The position numbers and the translations under genes were made by a program. A stretch of DNA of 64,000 nt from Piper betle (Eukaryota > Streptophyta > Magnoliopsida > Piperales > Piperaceae): assembly GCA_033002965.1 (NCBI GenBank), contig JAURVB010013353.1, forward strand, positions 1 through 64,000, read 5' to 3'. Below are positions 23,914-38,155 of the stretch, in pieces. The notes below the pieces were generated by a model. It was not told the DNA's origin and searched no databases. It worked only from the letters and a program-made list of their open reading frames with translations. The first letter of the stretch is position 1; each line of letters opens with the position of its first letter.

Positions 23914-26900
23914 TCACGTTCCAAGTTTATCCAGTAAAATGGGCCATCGTGGAGTTTCCTCATCAAATATGTAAGTCAATGGTGACACAAGTACGCCACT
24001 GCCTCCAATCTATACAAGAACAAAAATGCTTAATCACCAATACTGGCACAGGAACCCCATTTATTTTACGATAGAAAGGCGATACGAAATTAGAAAAAAA
24101 AGAGATATTGTGAGAGCATATACAATTAGAAGGTTCCTAACTATTTACCTGAAGTGTAAACGTTAAACTAAACGAACAATTTAAAGAAAAAAACAGAATC
24201 ATGAGAATCAACTAAAAATAGCAATAGTTAGTATGTCGAGCAACTCACCGCTCTAAGCTGCCGAACGGACTTATAAAGAGCTTTCTTGGGCACACAAATA
24301 ACTACAGCGAAGTAATCTGCTTTGACATTTTCATGGTCCTTACAGAAGACTGGACTTATGGTTGGTCCCTGGATCGAGAACAAAGATAATGAGCACCCTA
24401 GAGCCAAGCACAAAAGACTTACTAATTGATTAAATCACACTACATAACAGGAAATAGCGCAGACTGCAAGTCAGCAATGTATAGAATCAAATCACAAGAT
24501 GAAAGCATTATAGTGTTAAGCAGTGCACAATCTTATTTAAAAGTTCAAACATAAAAATATCCAAGTGGTCAATTTTTTAATGGAATCTCAACAGCTTCTT
24601 TCCCATTACATTATACAACAACACTGACACGCTCCTACTATAGTGGGTCCTAGGAGGTCTTCTACACAGTGGAACTGCGAAGCTAGCTGGCTTCATACAT
24701 TTGGGGCCTGGTTATGCTTTATAAAGAGAGGCAAATGAAGTCCTTCAGGCATACATAATAAAATCTCTTTCCTCACATGAATATTGGGAGGAAAAATTGC
24801 AACTGTAACTTTATTGACTATTATACAAATTTGCTATCCGCAATTTTATAAGCATGAACATTCACAGAATCCAGTCAATTACCTGCAGTCCTGATAATGT
24901 AGGTTGGCTAAGGACTCTCTCTGCCACTTCTTCGGCACTTCTACCCCGCATATTTGCAGTCACCTTACAATCACAACACCAAATAGGATGTTACACATGT
25001 ATAACTGAAACACCATAAAATATTAACACATTGAAAATTATAGAAGAGAAGCCAAATTTATATTCTTCAAGCTACCGTGAACTGATCCAAGGCCCGTAAA
25101 TGTGCCTCCAATCGCTCCAGCATCTCATGTGTGATGTCTAGAACACCTTCACGTTGAACCAATGATTTCCTACTCGCAACAAGAACAGCCTGCAGACGGC
25201 TATGTTCTTCATCATTTATCATTTAAGCTTCATGCGGATTCAAATCCAGGCTGTCAAAAAAATAGTAATAGAGCACCTGGCTTTCTAAGACGACTCCACC
25301 TTCAATTTCTTTCAGGTTATTTTCGCGCAATGTAGTCCCGCTGCTCACTAAATCTATAATACCATCTGCTATACCCATCTAAACAGAGGAAATGACAGAT
25401 GAGCAGCTTAAACCTCTGGACAAGAAAACAACGCATCCTAAACAAGCAAAAAGATTACTCTGGTGCTCAGCACCAAACTAGAGTTTCAAAACAAAATAAA
25501 TATATAGAACAAACAAGAAAACAGAAAAAAGTCACTAAACAATAAAACGTTTAGACTTCAAAAATTAATATATATATATATAGCAACATGCACCCAAATG
25601 GCTAAAACATACAAAGGACAACAAATTGTTCAGTTTTTCACAATCCAATAATAACATGTGAAAACAAATAGTCCCGTGAATGCACTTACTGATCTCACAG
25701 GGAAGACAAAAATATAGTTGCATGAGATGTAGAGAATTCCAACTAAAGTGGATAAAAAGTAAATCCATTGAAAAAAATCAAAAAAAAAAAAAACTTTGAA
25801 TTCAAAATAAGAATGTCATCATCATCATTTTGGCATCCCTGTAAATCTAGGGCGAGCGGCAATGAAAAACATTTCTTATAACGAATCATTTTCTAACATT
25901 CAAAAAATGGATAACATAGAATCCACATGAATACAGAGTACCCATATGTTCTCTCAAACTGAACACCAACCACTAAATAGCATTATACAAGCATCTACTC
26001 CACACATAAACACTAGGAGGAAAAGATTCTTACTGCCGGTGTTGCTTCCAGTGCTCCATCTGCCGTGGAAAATGTTACATACTTTAACCCTTTATCTTTA
26101 ACAAACTTGGGACCCAACTGTGCAAATGAAGACCTAATTACCATTGATGTGACGACTATATATATGCATGCATCGAACACGCATGTATGAATGCAATAAA
26201 TACAGAAGTAGATATGCACAAGGACACCAATGAGCAACGATGTTAAAATACTCAACTTACATAGGTAAACCCGGTGACAACCCTGAAAGGCCTTACTTCA
26301 CTCCATTGAGACATTTGAGCCAGCTCATCAAGAGAATTGACATTTTCAAAAATCCCATATTTAGGGATCTGATAGATCATAGACCATAAGCATCATCAAA
26401 TGCATTTGCCAGCATTTAAAAGATCAACATTACATAATACTTACTGCTAGTGACAATCGACAATCTCCATATCCAAGCGCGTCGTGGACTATGACAAGAT
26501 CTCCATCATCCTATAGAAATCAACACCAACAATATCACACATATATTTTCATAATTAAAAATTTGACTCGAATAGTTAAAAGATAGAAAATACTATTATT
26601 TCCTTAAAAAATCAATTAGGGAAGACATAAGCAAATGTTTTCATGTGTTTCCTTATTATAGTCCATAATGTAGAGTATAAAGTCATCACCACCTGTCTCA
26701 TCCCAAATGCTTAGCAAAATATCAAATCAAAAAAGATTTCATTAATGATGCATACAAACACCTTAAAACACCATGCACGGCTTCCAGCAAATAGCAAGGA
26801 GAATTCTCTGGCCATGTTTATGATGCACGAAAGAAATTAATTTCATTAGTACTTCTATTTTGAGAAGTATTTTATTTTTGATATGTTCCTTATTTTCGTT

Positions 26901-28988
26901 TGCCTAGGAGTCTACTAATTGGTAATGATATTCTAGAGTCTTCTCATTCAAGCCATTAGTAGAATTAGGATTTTCTGTTTAGTCAATAAATATGGCTTTA
27001 AGCCTTTTATGTAAAGTTGGTCTTACATTATATATAGGTTTGCTTGATTATCTACCACATTCCTCTTTGGTTCGCATAATTCTCTCCATTTCACTTAATT
27101 TTTATCCAGTGATCATTCATTTATTTTTCCGGAGCTAATCATCCACTAGTTACATTTCCTTAAAGAGAAGAAAGATACAATACAAGCATTTAATTGCAAG
27201 TTGTGCACAACCACTATCATTGTTACTGCCACCTCCATCTGTTCAAATGAACAGAAAAATCATCACAAATCGCCATTCTCTCAAATTATATGTCACCTCA
27301 ATGCCCAAATAACATATTTTAATCTCTTCTTACCACTTTCATCCAAGTATTTTCAAGCATTCTTCATTGCCTCTGAAACAAGTGTTTGTCCTTGTGCATT
27401 ATAAAACCACCTTGGGAAACTTTTTGTACGATATTTGTTATGTAATTCAATTTGAAATTTTGGTAACATGAAAATCAACACAAAAGTAATTCTTCTTTGT
27501 CCTTCCTCATACAAACCATATCATTCTCATTCACATTACTGTTCATTATATATGGCTCTAGAGAGAACAAAAAACTAGGCTACAATTTAATAGCCACTTT
27601 AAACGGGGCTACAATTTAATAGTCACTTTCATTTATTGCAAATATGTCAACCACAACATACAGGAACTACGTAGCTGAGTATACCTGCCCATACTCACCA
27701 ACAGTGTCAAGACCAACCATCCCAAGGTCTAGATCACCAGAAAGCAACTTGCGGACAATGTCTTTCGGTCGTTGAAACCAGACCTCAAGAGCAGAAAGCT
27801 GTAGAATGGTAGTAAGGATATTGATATTAAATGCCATGTAATAAACACTACATGCAACTCCCAAGGAGATAAATACCACAAGAATATTACATAAGGAAAA
27901 ATCATACTCTTGACATAATTTTTTTATGTCAGTATAGGTCTATCACCCACACTAGAGGAATCGGAAGATTCAAAGTGATACTAGGCTAAAAAAGAGGTGA
28001 GAACAACATTAACAAGGCCACAAATGGCACATCTTTGCCTCACAAAATATGGTACGAAAGTTTCTCACGCCAACAAAATCAAATGCTGGACCCATAATAC
28101 ACTAAGAAAGATGGCTAAATGCATTTCAAAACTTTCAACCTTGTAAAAGAGGTATACAATGCCTTAAAATTTTTTAGTGTTTATAACTTGTGTAATACTG
28201 AGGATGGTTTAAACTATAATAAGATTGTTACATCTGCCTCACGACTTCCATGCTCATAAAAGAGAAGTACAACAGATTCCTTACACTTTTCTATAAAAAT
28301 TGTATGGAACGTCAGTAATTCAAGATCAGGCAAAATAAATAACGAAGGAGCTCATACTAGAATGCAACCAAATCATTGAATTTCTCAATATCCAAAGACA
28401 CCCTCTAGGTATCCCAACATTCAGCATTCTTCATAGCTAATTAGCTCACTGAATACACTTTTGAAACTTCGAGAAAACTGAATCAACAAGATGAGCGCTG
28501 CCATTTCAACTACAAACAGCGATAACGAAAACCCCACTAATTTGACAAAAAAAAAGAATCAACACAGTTGACAACAACGAATCTTGCAGGAGCTCTTTGC
28601 AAACCTGAGGAATGTCGGCAACGTACTGCCGCGGATTCACCTGCCGCACCGACAACTGGCAATCCTAGCACCACAGAGATCAAACATTTAAACTCAAACT
28701 AGTATCGTAAAAAAACCAAGAGGTCGAAGAGAGTCGCCAGCTCGAAGAGGAAACCTTGAGAAGGTCGAGGGTTTCGGCGGCGAGGCGGCCCTTGCTGGGG
28801 AGGCCGAGGCGGATGGCGTCTCGGTCGTGCAGGCCCACATTGAGGGAGACGGCGGGGGCGGCGGAGACGTTGCAGGATACGAGGCGGGAAGGCGGCCGGA
28901 GGCGAGCGGACGGGAAATGGGCGGGGGCATCGGCGGCGGCGGCGGCGGAGATCTGCCCGAGAATTACGGCCGCCGGCGATGCGGCCAT
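23914..28988 (-). CDS. HISN1: ATP phosphoribosyltransferase, plastidial (histidine step 1)
   Basis: It condenses ATP and PRPP to phosphoribosyl-ATP, the committed step of histidine synthesis, in the plastid. Eleven exons splice in frame with GT-AG borders: 28755-28988, 28605-28664, 27685-27798, 26445-26510, 26261-26368, 26034-26117, 25277-25378, 25076-25189, 24883-24963, 24249-24368, 23914-24009. All exon lengths are multiples of three. The product is 392 aa, close to Arabidopsis HISN1. Residues 1 to about 55 are Ala/Ser/Arg-rich, like a transit peptide. RLGLPSKGR starts the mature enzyme, followed by [31 protein letters not shown] and the C-terminal regulatory HisG domain ([28 protein letters not shown]). 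The start is MAASP, and an in-frame ATG 93 bases upstream is a less likely alternative. No break was found. Confidence 0.95.
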
Positions 28989-28999
28989 CGAAGGGGTTG

Positions 29000-30245
29000 T
29001 GCAAGAGAATGGTGTGCTAATGACTAGTGCGCACTTGTAAGGGCTTAGTGTAAATGTGTAATTAAAAATAATTGGGTACAAAATTTGAGATTATTTGCAT
29101 TTCTTACTAAAATTTTTAAATCTTCTATTTTTTTAATGAAAAGAATGGTGAAGGACTTATTTATTTATAAGAGACATTTCAGAATTATAAATATTTATTT
29201 CAAAAAAGAGAGCAGTATTTATAATATTATTAATGTCATCATTTAAAAAGATTGGATAGGTTCTTCTTTCTAATCGAGGATAGTAAAAAATGATCATCCA
29301 CGAATGATTTTTGGCTTAGTCATAAATATAATTTTATAAAAATAATTTTTGGCTTGGGTGATTAGATTTAGCCATTTGCCTAATGTTTTCAATTATATTT
29401 ATCGGACTTCCTGGTTGTCGAAAAGTCACCTAATGCTAAAAATAGCCAATAGTGGTTGCCCTTGATTTTAAAAATAAATAATAAAATAAAATAAATAAAC
29501 GGGTTTCTCCTAACACCCCTGCTCGATTGTTCTTCACCTCCCCTTTTTTCATAAACAACCCAATTTTTTGTATTTATTAAATAACAATGCCTATACTTCA
29601 TCAATTTGATTCCATGTTTAACTCGAAAAAGATAAACTGACTCAAAATTAAATGAAAAGATTAATGCATGAATATTTTAATAGAAAATATTTTTTTGTTA
29701 TTTTAGATCTTTAAATAAAATTATTGTGTAAATGATACAAAATAATTTAATTAAGCTCAACTTCAAATTTGCTTGATCATCTCCAGAAGGCAGATTTTGT
29801 GTTGAAGATAATGAGCTGAGTTTCAATCAATCAAAACAATTGGCCTAAGGAGCACCTCATTCAATTTTCTTTCTTTTTTAAAAAAAAATGCCTATCTTGA
29901 GATAAGATCAAAGAGCATTAAGAAAATAATACACTAGACTACATTGCCTCTCATATATAAATACAAAATTTAGTTGTTCAAAATATAACTAACATGCAAA
30001 ATTTGAATAAGCATAGTCAATGCGGCACAAAATAATATTAAAAAAAACGTTTACTTTGTCCTTGTTTGTGTACAAATTGTTCTCAGCATGAGGTGCCGGA
30101 AAGAGTCGGGGAACCACAAACGGTATCATCAAAACATGTTCTAGCATGAGGCTAATCTTGTGATCAAGCAAAAAAGAAGTCGAGCAAATAGATGGTAAGA
30201 ATGATTGAAGAGAAAGGATTGTGAGTCACTCTGCGAGAGGCAGCG
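29000..30245. other. intergenic upstream of HISN1
   Basis: AT-rich, presumably holding the HISN1 promoter. I see no clear TATA box at a standard distance. The short minus-strand frames carry no known motif. Confidence 0.4.
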
Positions 30246-30260
30246 CAACTTATGCCGTAG

Positions 30261-30623
30261 TCAGCACAATAATTGTGTTGATGTTGTCGACAAGGCTGAT
30301 GAGGTGAAGTGAGTGATAGGTTCAAGAGATGCATCTTCTTGCAATTGCTCTGGACTCAGTGGAATGCACGACTCCCTAGTTAGAACATTCGATGATACTG
30401 GTGATGGAATTGGATCCTCCTGTGCAAGAATATATGTTGATTGTTTGATGACAACAAATGGTGATTCATTTGAACCTTGAGGAACCGGTCTTCCTTCATC
30501 AATCAGGGTTGGACGAGGCTCTAATGCAAGCGCATGTCTAGGCTCTAAAGATAGAATTGGCTGAGGCTCTAATGAAATGATCTTTTCACCACTCGAGGTA
30601 GAGGTATGAACCTTTCCTTCATG
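30261..30623 (-). other. open frame of about 120 codons without a start
   Basis: On the minus strand a frame stays open from 30623 to a TGA at 30261-30263. It has no useful ATG and is Pro/Ser/Glu-rich, with an internal repeat SLEPQPILSLEPRHALALEP. The frame is oddly long for this AT-rich area. The copia element begins 45 bases upstream on this strand, so a larger gene or transposon may have been interrupted. No family recognised. Confidence 0.3.
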
Positions 30624-30667
30624 TCACCAATAAGTTTGTGCACAAAACATTTGTGCACCTTCACAAG

Positions 30668-31199
30668 TGATTGGTTGTCCCTCTTTTGTAAATATATAAA
30701 ATTGTAACTTTATTTTGGACAAAAATTAATATTTTGTAGATTTATTTTGTTAAAAGGAATAAGAGCAACGTTAGGCGCTTTTTCTTTGGTATTGGGCTTT
30801 GAAGAAAAAGGGTCACGATCGGAGAAGGGATTAAAGAAATGTGAACGTTTTGTTAAGATTCGCTTATAATCGTCAATGATAACTTTGTCAAGTTCTTAAT
30901 CTATAATATTCTTTCATTATTATATTCTATGACTTATACCAATTTTATAAAAATTACAATAAATTGGTATTAGAGAGTTTGTTCTCGTGTGGATATTTTC
31001 TGTATCAAATTGTGATATTGTAAATTTGATCCGGTCGTTTGCTCCGGTGGTTTTCCCCAAATTTGGGGTTTTCCATGTAAAATTTGGTTTGTCTATATTA
31101 AAAAGTATTTCTTTTCGGATTAGTTTGGTGTATCTATTTTATCCGGTAATTTTCATCATTTTCAATTGAAATGAGGATTTTGTTTGGTTAATCTCAATA
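30668..31199 (+). repeat. 5' LTR of copia element
   Basis: 532 bp, starting TGATTGGTTGTCC and ending ...TTAATCTCAATA. The canonical CA end has mutated to TA, while the 3' LTR keeps TG...CA. Confidence 0.9.
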
Positions 31200-31201
31200 A
31201 G

Positions 31202-31212
31202 TGGTATCAGAG
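31202..31212 (+). other. copia primer-binding site
   Basis: TGGTATCAGAG two bases after the 5' LTR is complementary to the 3' end of initiator methionine tRNA, the usual copia primer. Confidence 0.85.
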
Positions 31213-31325
31213 ATAGTTTGCTTGGTTTGCAAGTTTTGGTTGTTATTGATATTTTCTACCTGCTAGGTCTTTGGCGAAATTTTTAAGAGCTTAGTTAGTA
31301 TGTTTGTTATTTATATTTTAACAAG

Positions 31326-34300
31326 ATGACTAACGAGAAGTATGTTAAGATGATATCTTTTAAGGGGTCAAGTAACTGGCACTATTGAAAAGAAAAAATG
31401 ATTGTTTATTTATATTTTAAGGATTTGTATGAACCTATAACTGGTAAGAAATAGGCAGAAAGGATTGATAAAGACTGGAATAAGTTAGATAGGAAGGCTA
31501 TAGCCTATTTGAGACACTGGGTAAATGAAGTTATATATGATCATGTTTCTTAATTGACATCTTCAAAAGCAATATGGGGATAAACTTTAAGAAGTTTATA
31601 AGAGGAATACTACTGGCAACAAGACCCTTTTGATAAGAAAATTAGTGAACTTGAGGTATAAGGATGGAAGTGACATAAGTGAGCATTTCAATGAGATGAA
31701 GAGTATTATTACTCAACTTGATAGGATGAAGATGACTTTAGATGAGGAATGACAAGCTATCCTACTCCTCAACACTTTGCCAGAGAACTAGAAAACATTG
31801 GTGATCTCTTTGAAAAATGCTGCTCCAGATGGAACACTCACAACAGACATGATAACAAGCAATTTATTGAATAAAGAGGTGAGAAGAAAATCTCTACTAA
31901 TTTCAAGGTCTTATACAGTAGTGTCAGAAGAGGCAAGGGTAGATCAAGAAATAGGGACACAAATAGAAGAGACAAGAGTTGAGGAAGGTCTAAATCCTCG
32001 AAGAACTTGAAGTGTTATTATTGTGACAAGATATGTCATATCAAAAAGAATGTTGGAAGCCCAAGAAAGACTTGAAAAATAAGGACAATAATGATCAAGG
32101 AGAAATGAATGTTAATGTTGTACATGATGACATGGTGATTCTTTCTGATTATGGGAATGATTATTTGACGGCTGATTGTGATGCTAGTTGGGTAGTTGAC
32201 TCGGAAACATGATTCTATGCAACTCCAAGTAGAAATTTCTTTACAACATATAAAATTTCGGATTTGGGTATAATGAAGATGAGAAATAGTGATACTTACA
32301 AAATTATGGGACTTGGAGATGTGCATATAATAACAAACACAGGTTACAAATTGGTGCTTAAAAATTTCAAATATATTCCACATTTGAGGATGAGTTTGTT
32401 GTCAATTAAAGTGATTGATGATGAAGGATTTGGTTCACAATTTGTACAAGGTGTGTGGAAACTTGTGAAAGGTTCTCTTGTTGTTGCTAAAAGGAAGAAG
32501 TGTTGTAGTTTGTACAAGACTGAGACGAGTCTAGTTCGAGGGAAAGTTAATATCTCCTTACTTGATTCCACTGTTGATTTGTAGAACCATCGATTGGGAC
32601 ACGTGAGTGAAAAAGAACTAGAGACATTGAAGAAGCTAAATCTCCTTCCCAAGGTTAAAAACATCACAATTAGTCCTTGTGACCATTGTTTGGTGGGGAA
32701 ACAACGTTAGACATCCTTTGTAAGCATAAGTACAAGGAAGTCAGAAATTCTTGAGTTGGTACACACTGATGTGTATGGGCCTATAGAGGTAAAATATCTT
32801 GGTTGTTCTATTTATTTTGTCATTTTTATTAATGATACTTCTAAGGTGTGGGATTATGACATGAAAAATAAAAATGATGTTTTTGACATCTTTAAAATTT
32901 TTCATGTATTGGTTGAAAGAGAAACTGATAAGCTTTTAAAATGCCTTAGAAGTAATAATAGTGGTGAATATTGTTCTATTGAGTTTGATGAATATTGTAG
33001 CAAGCATGAAATTAGGCATGAGAAGATGGTTCCTTATACTCCTCAACATAATGGAGTGGTTGAAAGAATGAACAGGACCATCTCTGAGAGGATTAGAACT
33101 ATATTGTCTTCAGTTCAGTTGCCTAAAAGCTTTTCGTGAGGCCATGAGCACAGCTTGTTATTTACTCAACAGATCTCCCACATATGCTGTAGACAATGAC
33201 ATACCAAAAAGAGTTTGGAGTGATAAAAAGGTCAGGTATTCTCATGTAAGAGTCTTTGGTTGTAAAGCCTTTGCACATGTACCCAAGGAACAAAGAGCTA
33301 AGTTTGACTCTAGAGCCATGGAATGTAATTTTCTAGGATATGGTGATCATAAGTTTGGATATAAATTTTGAGATCCTAAGAATAAAAAATTAATTCGAAG
33401 CATAAATGTAGTTTTTAGGGAGGATTAAACAGTTGAGGACTTTGGCAAGGAAGAAGTTCCTCAAACAAATCTCAATAAAACTTAGAAAAGATAAAGAACT
33501 TTCAACCTCAACTAGAAGTGAAGAGGAGGCTCATGATGACATAATTATTCCCCTGTTGGTGGTGAATGCCTTCTGACAGGAGAAAGATATTAATTTTGAT
33601 AAAAAATTTTCTCCTGTTGTTAAAAATGTCTTATATTAGAATTATTTTAGCTTTGGCTGCAAGTTTGGATTTAGAAGTTAAACAGTTAGATGTAAAGCCG
33701 GTCTTTCTTCATGGTGATCTTGATAAAACCATATACATGGAGCAATCAGAGGGTTTTGAAGTCAGAGGAAAGAAACAGATGATATGCAGACTGAAAGAAA
33801 GTTTGTATGATTTGAAGCATGCTCTTAAATAGTGGTACAAAAAGTTTGATTCTTTTATAGAAAAGAATGGGTACAAAAAATCTGTTTCTGATTACTGTGT
33901 GTTCATAAGAGGTTTGATGATGGTGACTTTGTTATTTTGTTGCTTTATGTCGATGACATGTTGATTGTAAGACATGATGGAGCCAAGATTGCAAGTTTAA
34001 AGAAGAACTTGAACAAATCCTTTGTAATGAAGGATTTGAGACAGTCAAAGCAAATCTTGGGGATGTCCATTCGGCGTGACAGGGGAGCTAGAAAGCTTTG
34101 GGTGTCACAAGAAAAGTACATAGAAAAGGTACTTGAAAAATTCAACATGAAAGATGCAAAGCCAGTTGAAGTTCCACTTGGGGGTCACTTTAAGTCAAAG
34201 AAAAGTGACTTAAAGTGAAACAGAGTTGAAGGAAATGACAAAGGTTCTTTATGCTTCTGCGGTTGGTAATTTGATGTATGATATGGTTGGTTGACTACAC

Positions 34301-34742
34301 CAATGCAGACATGGAAGGTGCCTTGGAGACAAGAAGGTCAACATCTGGGTTTGTTGTTAATTTTTCTAATGGGATTGTGTCTTGGCAGTCTTGGTTGCAA
34401 AAGTGTGTTGCAGTATCACAACTAAAGCCGAATTTATTGCTACTACATAAGCTTGCAAGGAGATACTATAGACGAAGAGATTTTTGAATGAAATTGGTGT
34501 TAAACAGAAGAGATACATTGTACACTGTGATAGTCAAAGTGCAATTCACATGAGTAAGAATTCAAGTTTTTATTCAAGGAGGAAACACATTGACGTGAGA
34601 TATTACTAAGTAATAAATATGTTGGAAAGTAAATCTCTTGAGCTAACAAAAATTCATACTCAAAGGAATATTTCAGACATAATGACTAAAGTTGTGTTAA
34701 AGGAGAAATATGTTTACTACAGGAATGGAGCAGGAATGGATG
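31326..34742 (+). pseudogene. copia gag-pol, multiple stops and frameshifts
   Basis: Remains in order: gag from the ATG at 31326 (several stops). A zinc-knuckle CYYC...CH near 32012, where a one-base loss disturbs the last Cys. A protease region near 32180-32580. Integrase 32756-33139 with HTDVYGPI and PQHNGVVERMN. A chromodomain-less C-terminal part of integrase (33144-33371). Reverse transcriptase 33566-34218 with QLDVKPVFLHG and the catalytic LLYVDD. A shortened RNase H (DYTNADMEG, 34278-34487). At least a dozen stops or shifts mean it cannot make an active polyprotein. Confidence 0.9.
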
Positions 34743-34793
34743 GAGCTTCCCATGCTGGCGAGAAGTATTTCATGGAGTCAGGAAGGGGAGGTT

Positions 34794-35327
34794 TGTTGGG
34801 TTGTCCCTCCTCCGTAAATACATGAAAAGGCAACATTGTTTTGGGCAAAAAACAAGATTTCGTAGATTTGCTTCATTGAAAGGAATAAAAATAACGTCAG
34901 ACGCTTTTCTTCTTTGGTTTTGGGTTTTAGAGAAAAAGGATCACGAGGGGAGAAGGGATTCAAGAAAGGTGAACATTTTGTTGAGATTTGTTTGCAATTG
35001 TTAATGGTAACTTTGTCAATTTCTTAATCTGTAATTTTCTTCCGTTATTATCTTCTGTGACTTATACCAATTTTGTAGAAATTATAATAAATTTATATTG
35101 GGGAGTTTGTTCTCCCATGGATATTTTTTGTATCAAATTGTAATATAGTGAATTTGATCCGACTGTTTGCTTCGTAGTTTTTCCCCAATTTTGGTGTTTT
35201 CCACTTAAAATTTGGTTTGTCTATATTGGAAGGTATTTCTTTTCAGATTGGGTTGGTGTGTCTATTTTGTTTAGTAATTCTCATCCTTTTTAGTTAAAAT
35301 GAGGATTTTGTTCGGTTAATCCCAACA
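34794..35327 (+). repeat. 3' LTR of copia element
   Basis: 534 bp with intact TG...CA ends (TGTTGGGTTGTCC to TTAATCCCAACA), preceded by the purine tract GGAAGGGGAGG. Confidence 0.92.
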
Positions 35328-35332
35328 ACACG

Positions 35333-36921
35333 ACGGAGGACTGTGACACAAGTGCACAAGGGTATAAAAAGACTAGGTTCACCCAAGGTACTCTTATCAC
35401 TGAAACAACGAGTTATCAAGAGAGAAGGGAAAATTAAAAAAATTACACAAAAGAAGAGAAATTTATTATTGCACATAAAAAAATTATTACAATAAGAAAA
35501 AGCCAACAATGAGCCTTTTCATAATTGAGATGACAAAGAAGAGGTTAAGAATTAAATATCTTTCACTTCTCAATTTTCTTCTCTCAATATTTTTGCCATA
35601 TTTATAAATGATGATGGAAGCATTTGAAAAATGTGAAGAGATTTTTTATATAAATTGCAGTAAATTATTCCATCATTTCTCATGTTTGAGTATTTTTTTC
35701 AGATTCAATATAACTCTTTGGTATTTGTATCTCTAGAACTTGTGTATATACTCCCCTTGTATATAATTTTTGAGAGTTAATAATGTTTCGTTATTCTTCA
35801 AACAAAATGGGTCTCATGACACATTAAATATTTGTACATACAATCCCTATATGTAATACAAGGGATGATAAAAACATGTTAAAAAAAGTAGTAGGATATA
35901 GTGTTTAAAATCTAAGGTGTTTACAACATTAATGGTTTTCTTAGAAAGTGTACTTTTAATATTTTAATTTAATGTTCGCGTGGAGATATCTTGAATGTAT
36001 GAGAAGCATTTTTCGTATAAGAATCTTAAGCTTTTCTTTGCGTTATCTGAAAAGATGGTTTGAAGATACTTCTAATTTATAGAATCTTAATTAAATCTGA
36101 TATTCTTCTCCAAGTGACTTTCTTGATTTTAGATTAATTTGTCTCATGAATGTTACACTGACTTTATTAATATATCATACTAAAAAGAAAATAAATTATC
36201 CAACAGCTTGAACATTTTTTTAGTAGGAACAAATCTATTCAAGGAATATAGAAATTATTATTAATTAGTCCAATCGTTAGTTAAAGTTACAACTATTTAT
36301 TGAATAATTGTTAACTAAAAGATCTTACTATTCATTTAATAAGGGTCTCCTTTTTCACTTTTTGTAAATATATATCCAACATTGTTTAGTATTCGTATTT
36401 TTGGTATGAGCTTTTTATCAAAAAAAATGGAGACAATTTTTAATATTACCAGGTTGGGAAGATTAACATAAATTACCAAAAAGGAAAAATTGAATCAAAA
36501 TATCCAAATTACCTTTGAATCAAAAAACTCAAATCACGTTTGCGGCCAGATCACTACCCAAGGGCTGCCCTTAAAAAAATATCATTTTTTGTTGGTTGTT
36601 TTTTATTTAAAGGGAGTTAATATATTTTGATTTAATTTTTCATTTTCTGATAATTTATTTAAATCTTTCCATCACCGGGTAATTTCAAAAAATAATCTCC
36701 CCTTCTCTAATAAAAAACTCTTTTTTATTTTTAAGCGATTACGTGATATTTTGATGGGGTGATAATTATGACAATCCAGTAGTTTAACTTTTGATTATAA
36801 TGGCTTACGACATATAATATCGTTTTGACCGGATTCTTCTATTATGAGCAATCAAAGTATAAATTCTTAAACCAAATTAAATATAGTTAATCTTAAAAAG
36901 ATATATTTCGTGGATGATATG
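35333..36921. other. intergenic, AT-rich
   Basis: No gene, RNA or transposon ends recognised. Short poly-A/T runs only. Confidence 0.45.
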
Positions 36922-36929
36922 GCTGGCAC

Positions 36930-37595
36930 CATGGTTGCAAAAATCAGGTGATTCCGAGTAGAATTAGCCAATTTATATTAGATTAGAAGGATTCCGCTTC
37001 AAAAAAGTATGCAAATCAGTCAAGGTAAAAATTGGTCCATAAACAAGCCAATTTGAGCCGATTCCACCTGATTTGAGTCTATCCGTAAATCAGCTAATTT
37101 GAACCAGGAGGGTAGGGGGGACAGGGCAGAGGAGGACAAGGGCGTGAGGGATGAGCGAGGAGTTGGGGGTGACGGGGGGTGGGGGTGGAGCGGGGCAGAC
37201 TGTGGCAGGGAGGCGGCGATGGCGATCGGCGGCAGCATGTCAGTCGAAGGCGCGGCAGCGGGGGTGAAGGAAGGACGGTGCGTCAGTGATCGGGGAGAGA
37301 GAAACAGGCGAGAAAGAAATAGTCGGTGACATTCTTGTAATTAAAAGTTAACTCAATTTAAGTTAAAAATAATAACTAACTTCAAATAATTCAAAAAAAT
37401 TCTTGAAAAATATGAAAAATACTATAAAATGTACTACACGCTGTAACATCAAAATTATATATTCTATAACTAATAACCAATTAATTTTGACCAATTTAAG
37501 TAAATCGATTCTTATTCAATTTTTGATAAATTAGTCTAATTCAATGACTCCCTTTCATTCCGATTTAACGTCCGAATCCGATTTTTACAACTATA
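36930..37595. mobile_element. TIR element copy C with GC-rich cassette
   Basis: It starts CATGGTTGCAAAAATC and ends GATTTTTACAACTATA. Flanks GCTGGCAC (36922-36929) and GCCAGCAC (37596-37603) match at 6 of 8 bases, a decayed 8-bp target duplication. The G-rich cassette (about 37108-37325) differs in sequence from those of copies B, D and E. The conserved tail (GGTGACATTCTTGTAATT onward) runs from 37325 to about 37480. Confidence 0.7.
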
Positions 37596-38155
37596 GCCAG
37601 CACCACTGGTGTGTTCTCTTGCGGTATTGGGCACGCTCGATGTGCTCGCACTTGCGTTTGCATCAAGCGTGAGCTGTAGATGTGTACGATCATCGTCGCT
37701 CGAGCTCGATGTGTGTGCAAATGCGTGCAGGTCGAGGGTACGCAAATATCATTCTTTCTTGCCGAGAGAGTTTGAGGCAATATTAATTCATGTTAAGACA
37801 AGGAAAGAAAACCAAAGGCCATAATCCAAGCAAAAGTGATCGACATAAGATTTCAAATAGTTCACAGCCACAATAAACCCATGTTATATCCATCTTGTTT
37901 TAACTTTCTCCTTCATTATAAGATGCAATTGAATCAAAAAGGATATTATATTTTTTTCTTGATAATTTCAAATAGGCTAATATCATGCCAGGGATGAAAT
38001 AATCGAGTACTAAAATACTAAAAAATGTTTTTATTTTCTGGTGGTTATATTTTCCAGATACTGAAAAAAAATGGATAGGAACTTAGTAATAGGGAGAGAT
38101 CCAAGGACAGTTTTCACCAGTAACCAAGCTTCTACATGAAATTTGTGAAGGATTA

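Larger units (their letters stand above)
30668..35327 (+). mobile_element. full-length Ty1/copia retrotransposon, decayed
   Basis: Length is 4,660 bp: 5' LTR (30668-31199), primer-binding site, gag-pol remains, purine tract (about 34779-34791) and 3' LTR (34794-35327). Flanks ACAAG (30663-30667) and ACACG (35328-35332) fit a 5-bp target duplication with one change. The two LTRs differ at many positions by eye, so the insertion is old. Order gag, protease, integrase, RT, RNase H defines the copia superfamily. A third, partial LTR of the family is at 21143-21570. Confidence 0.92.
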
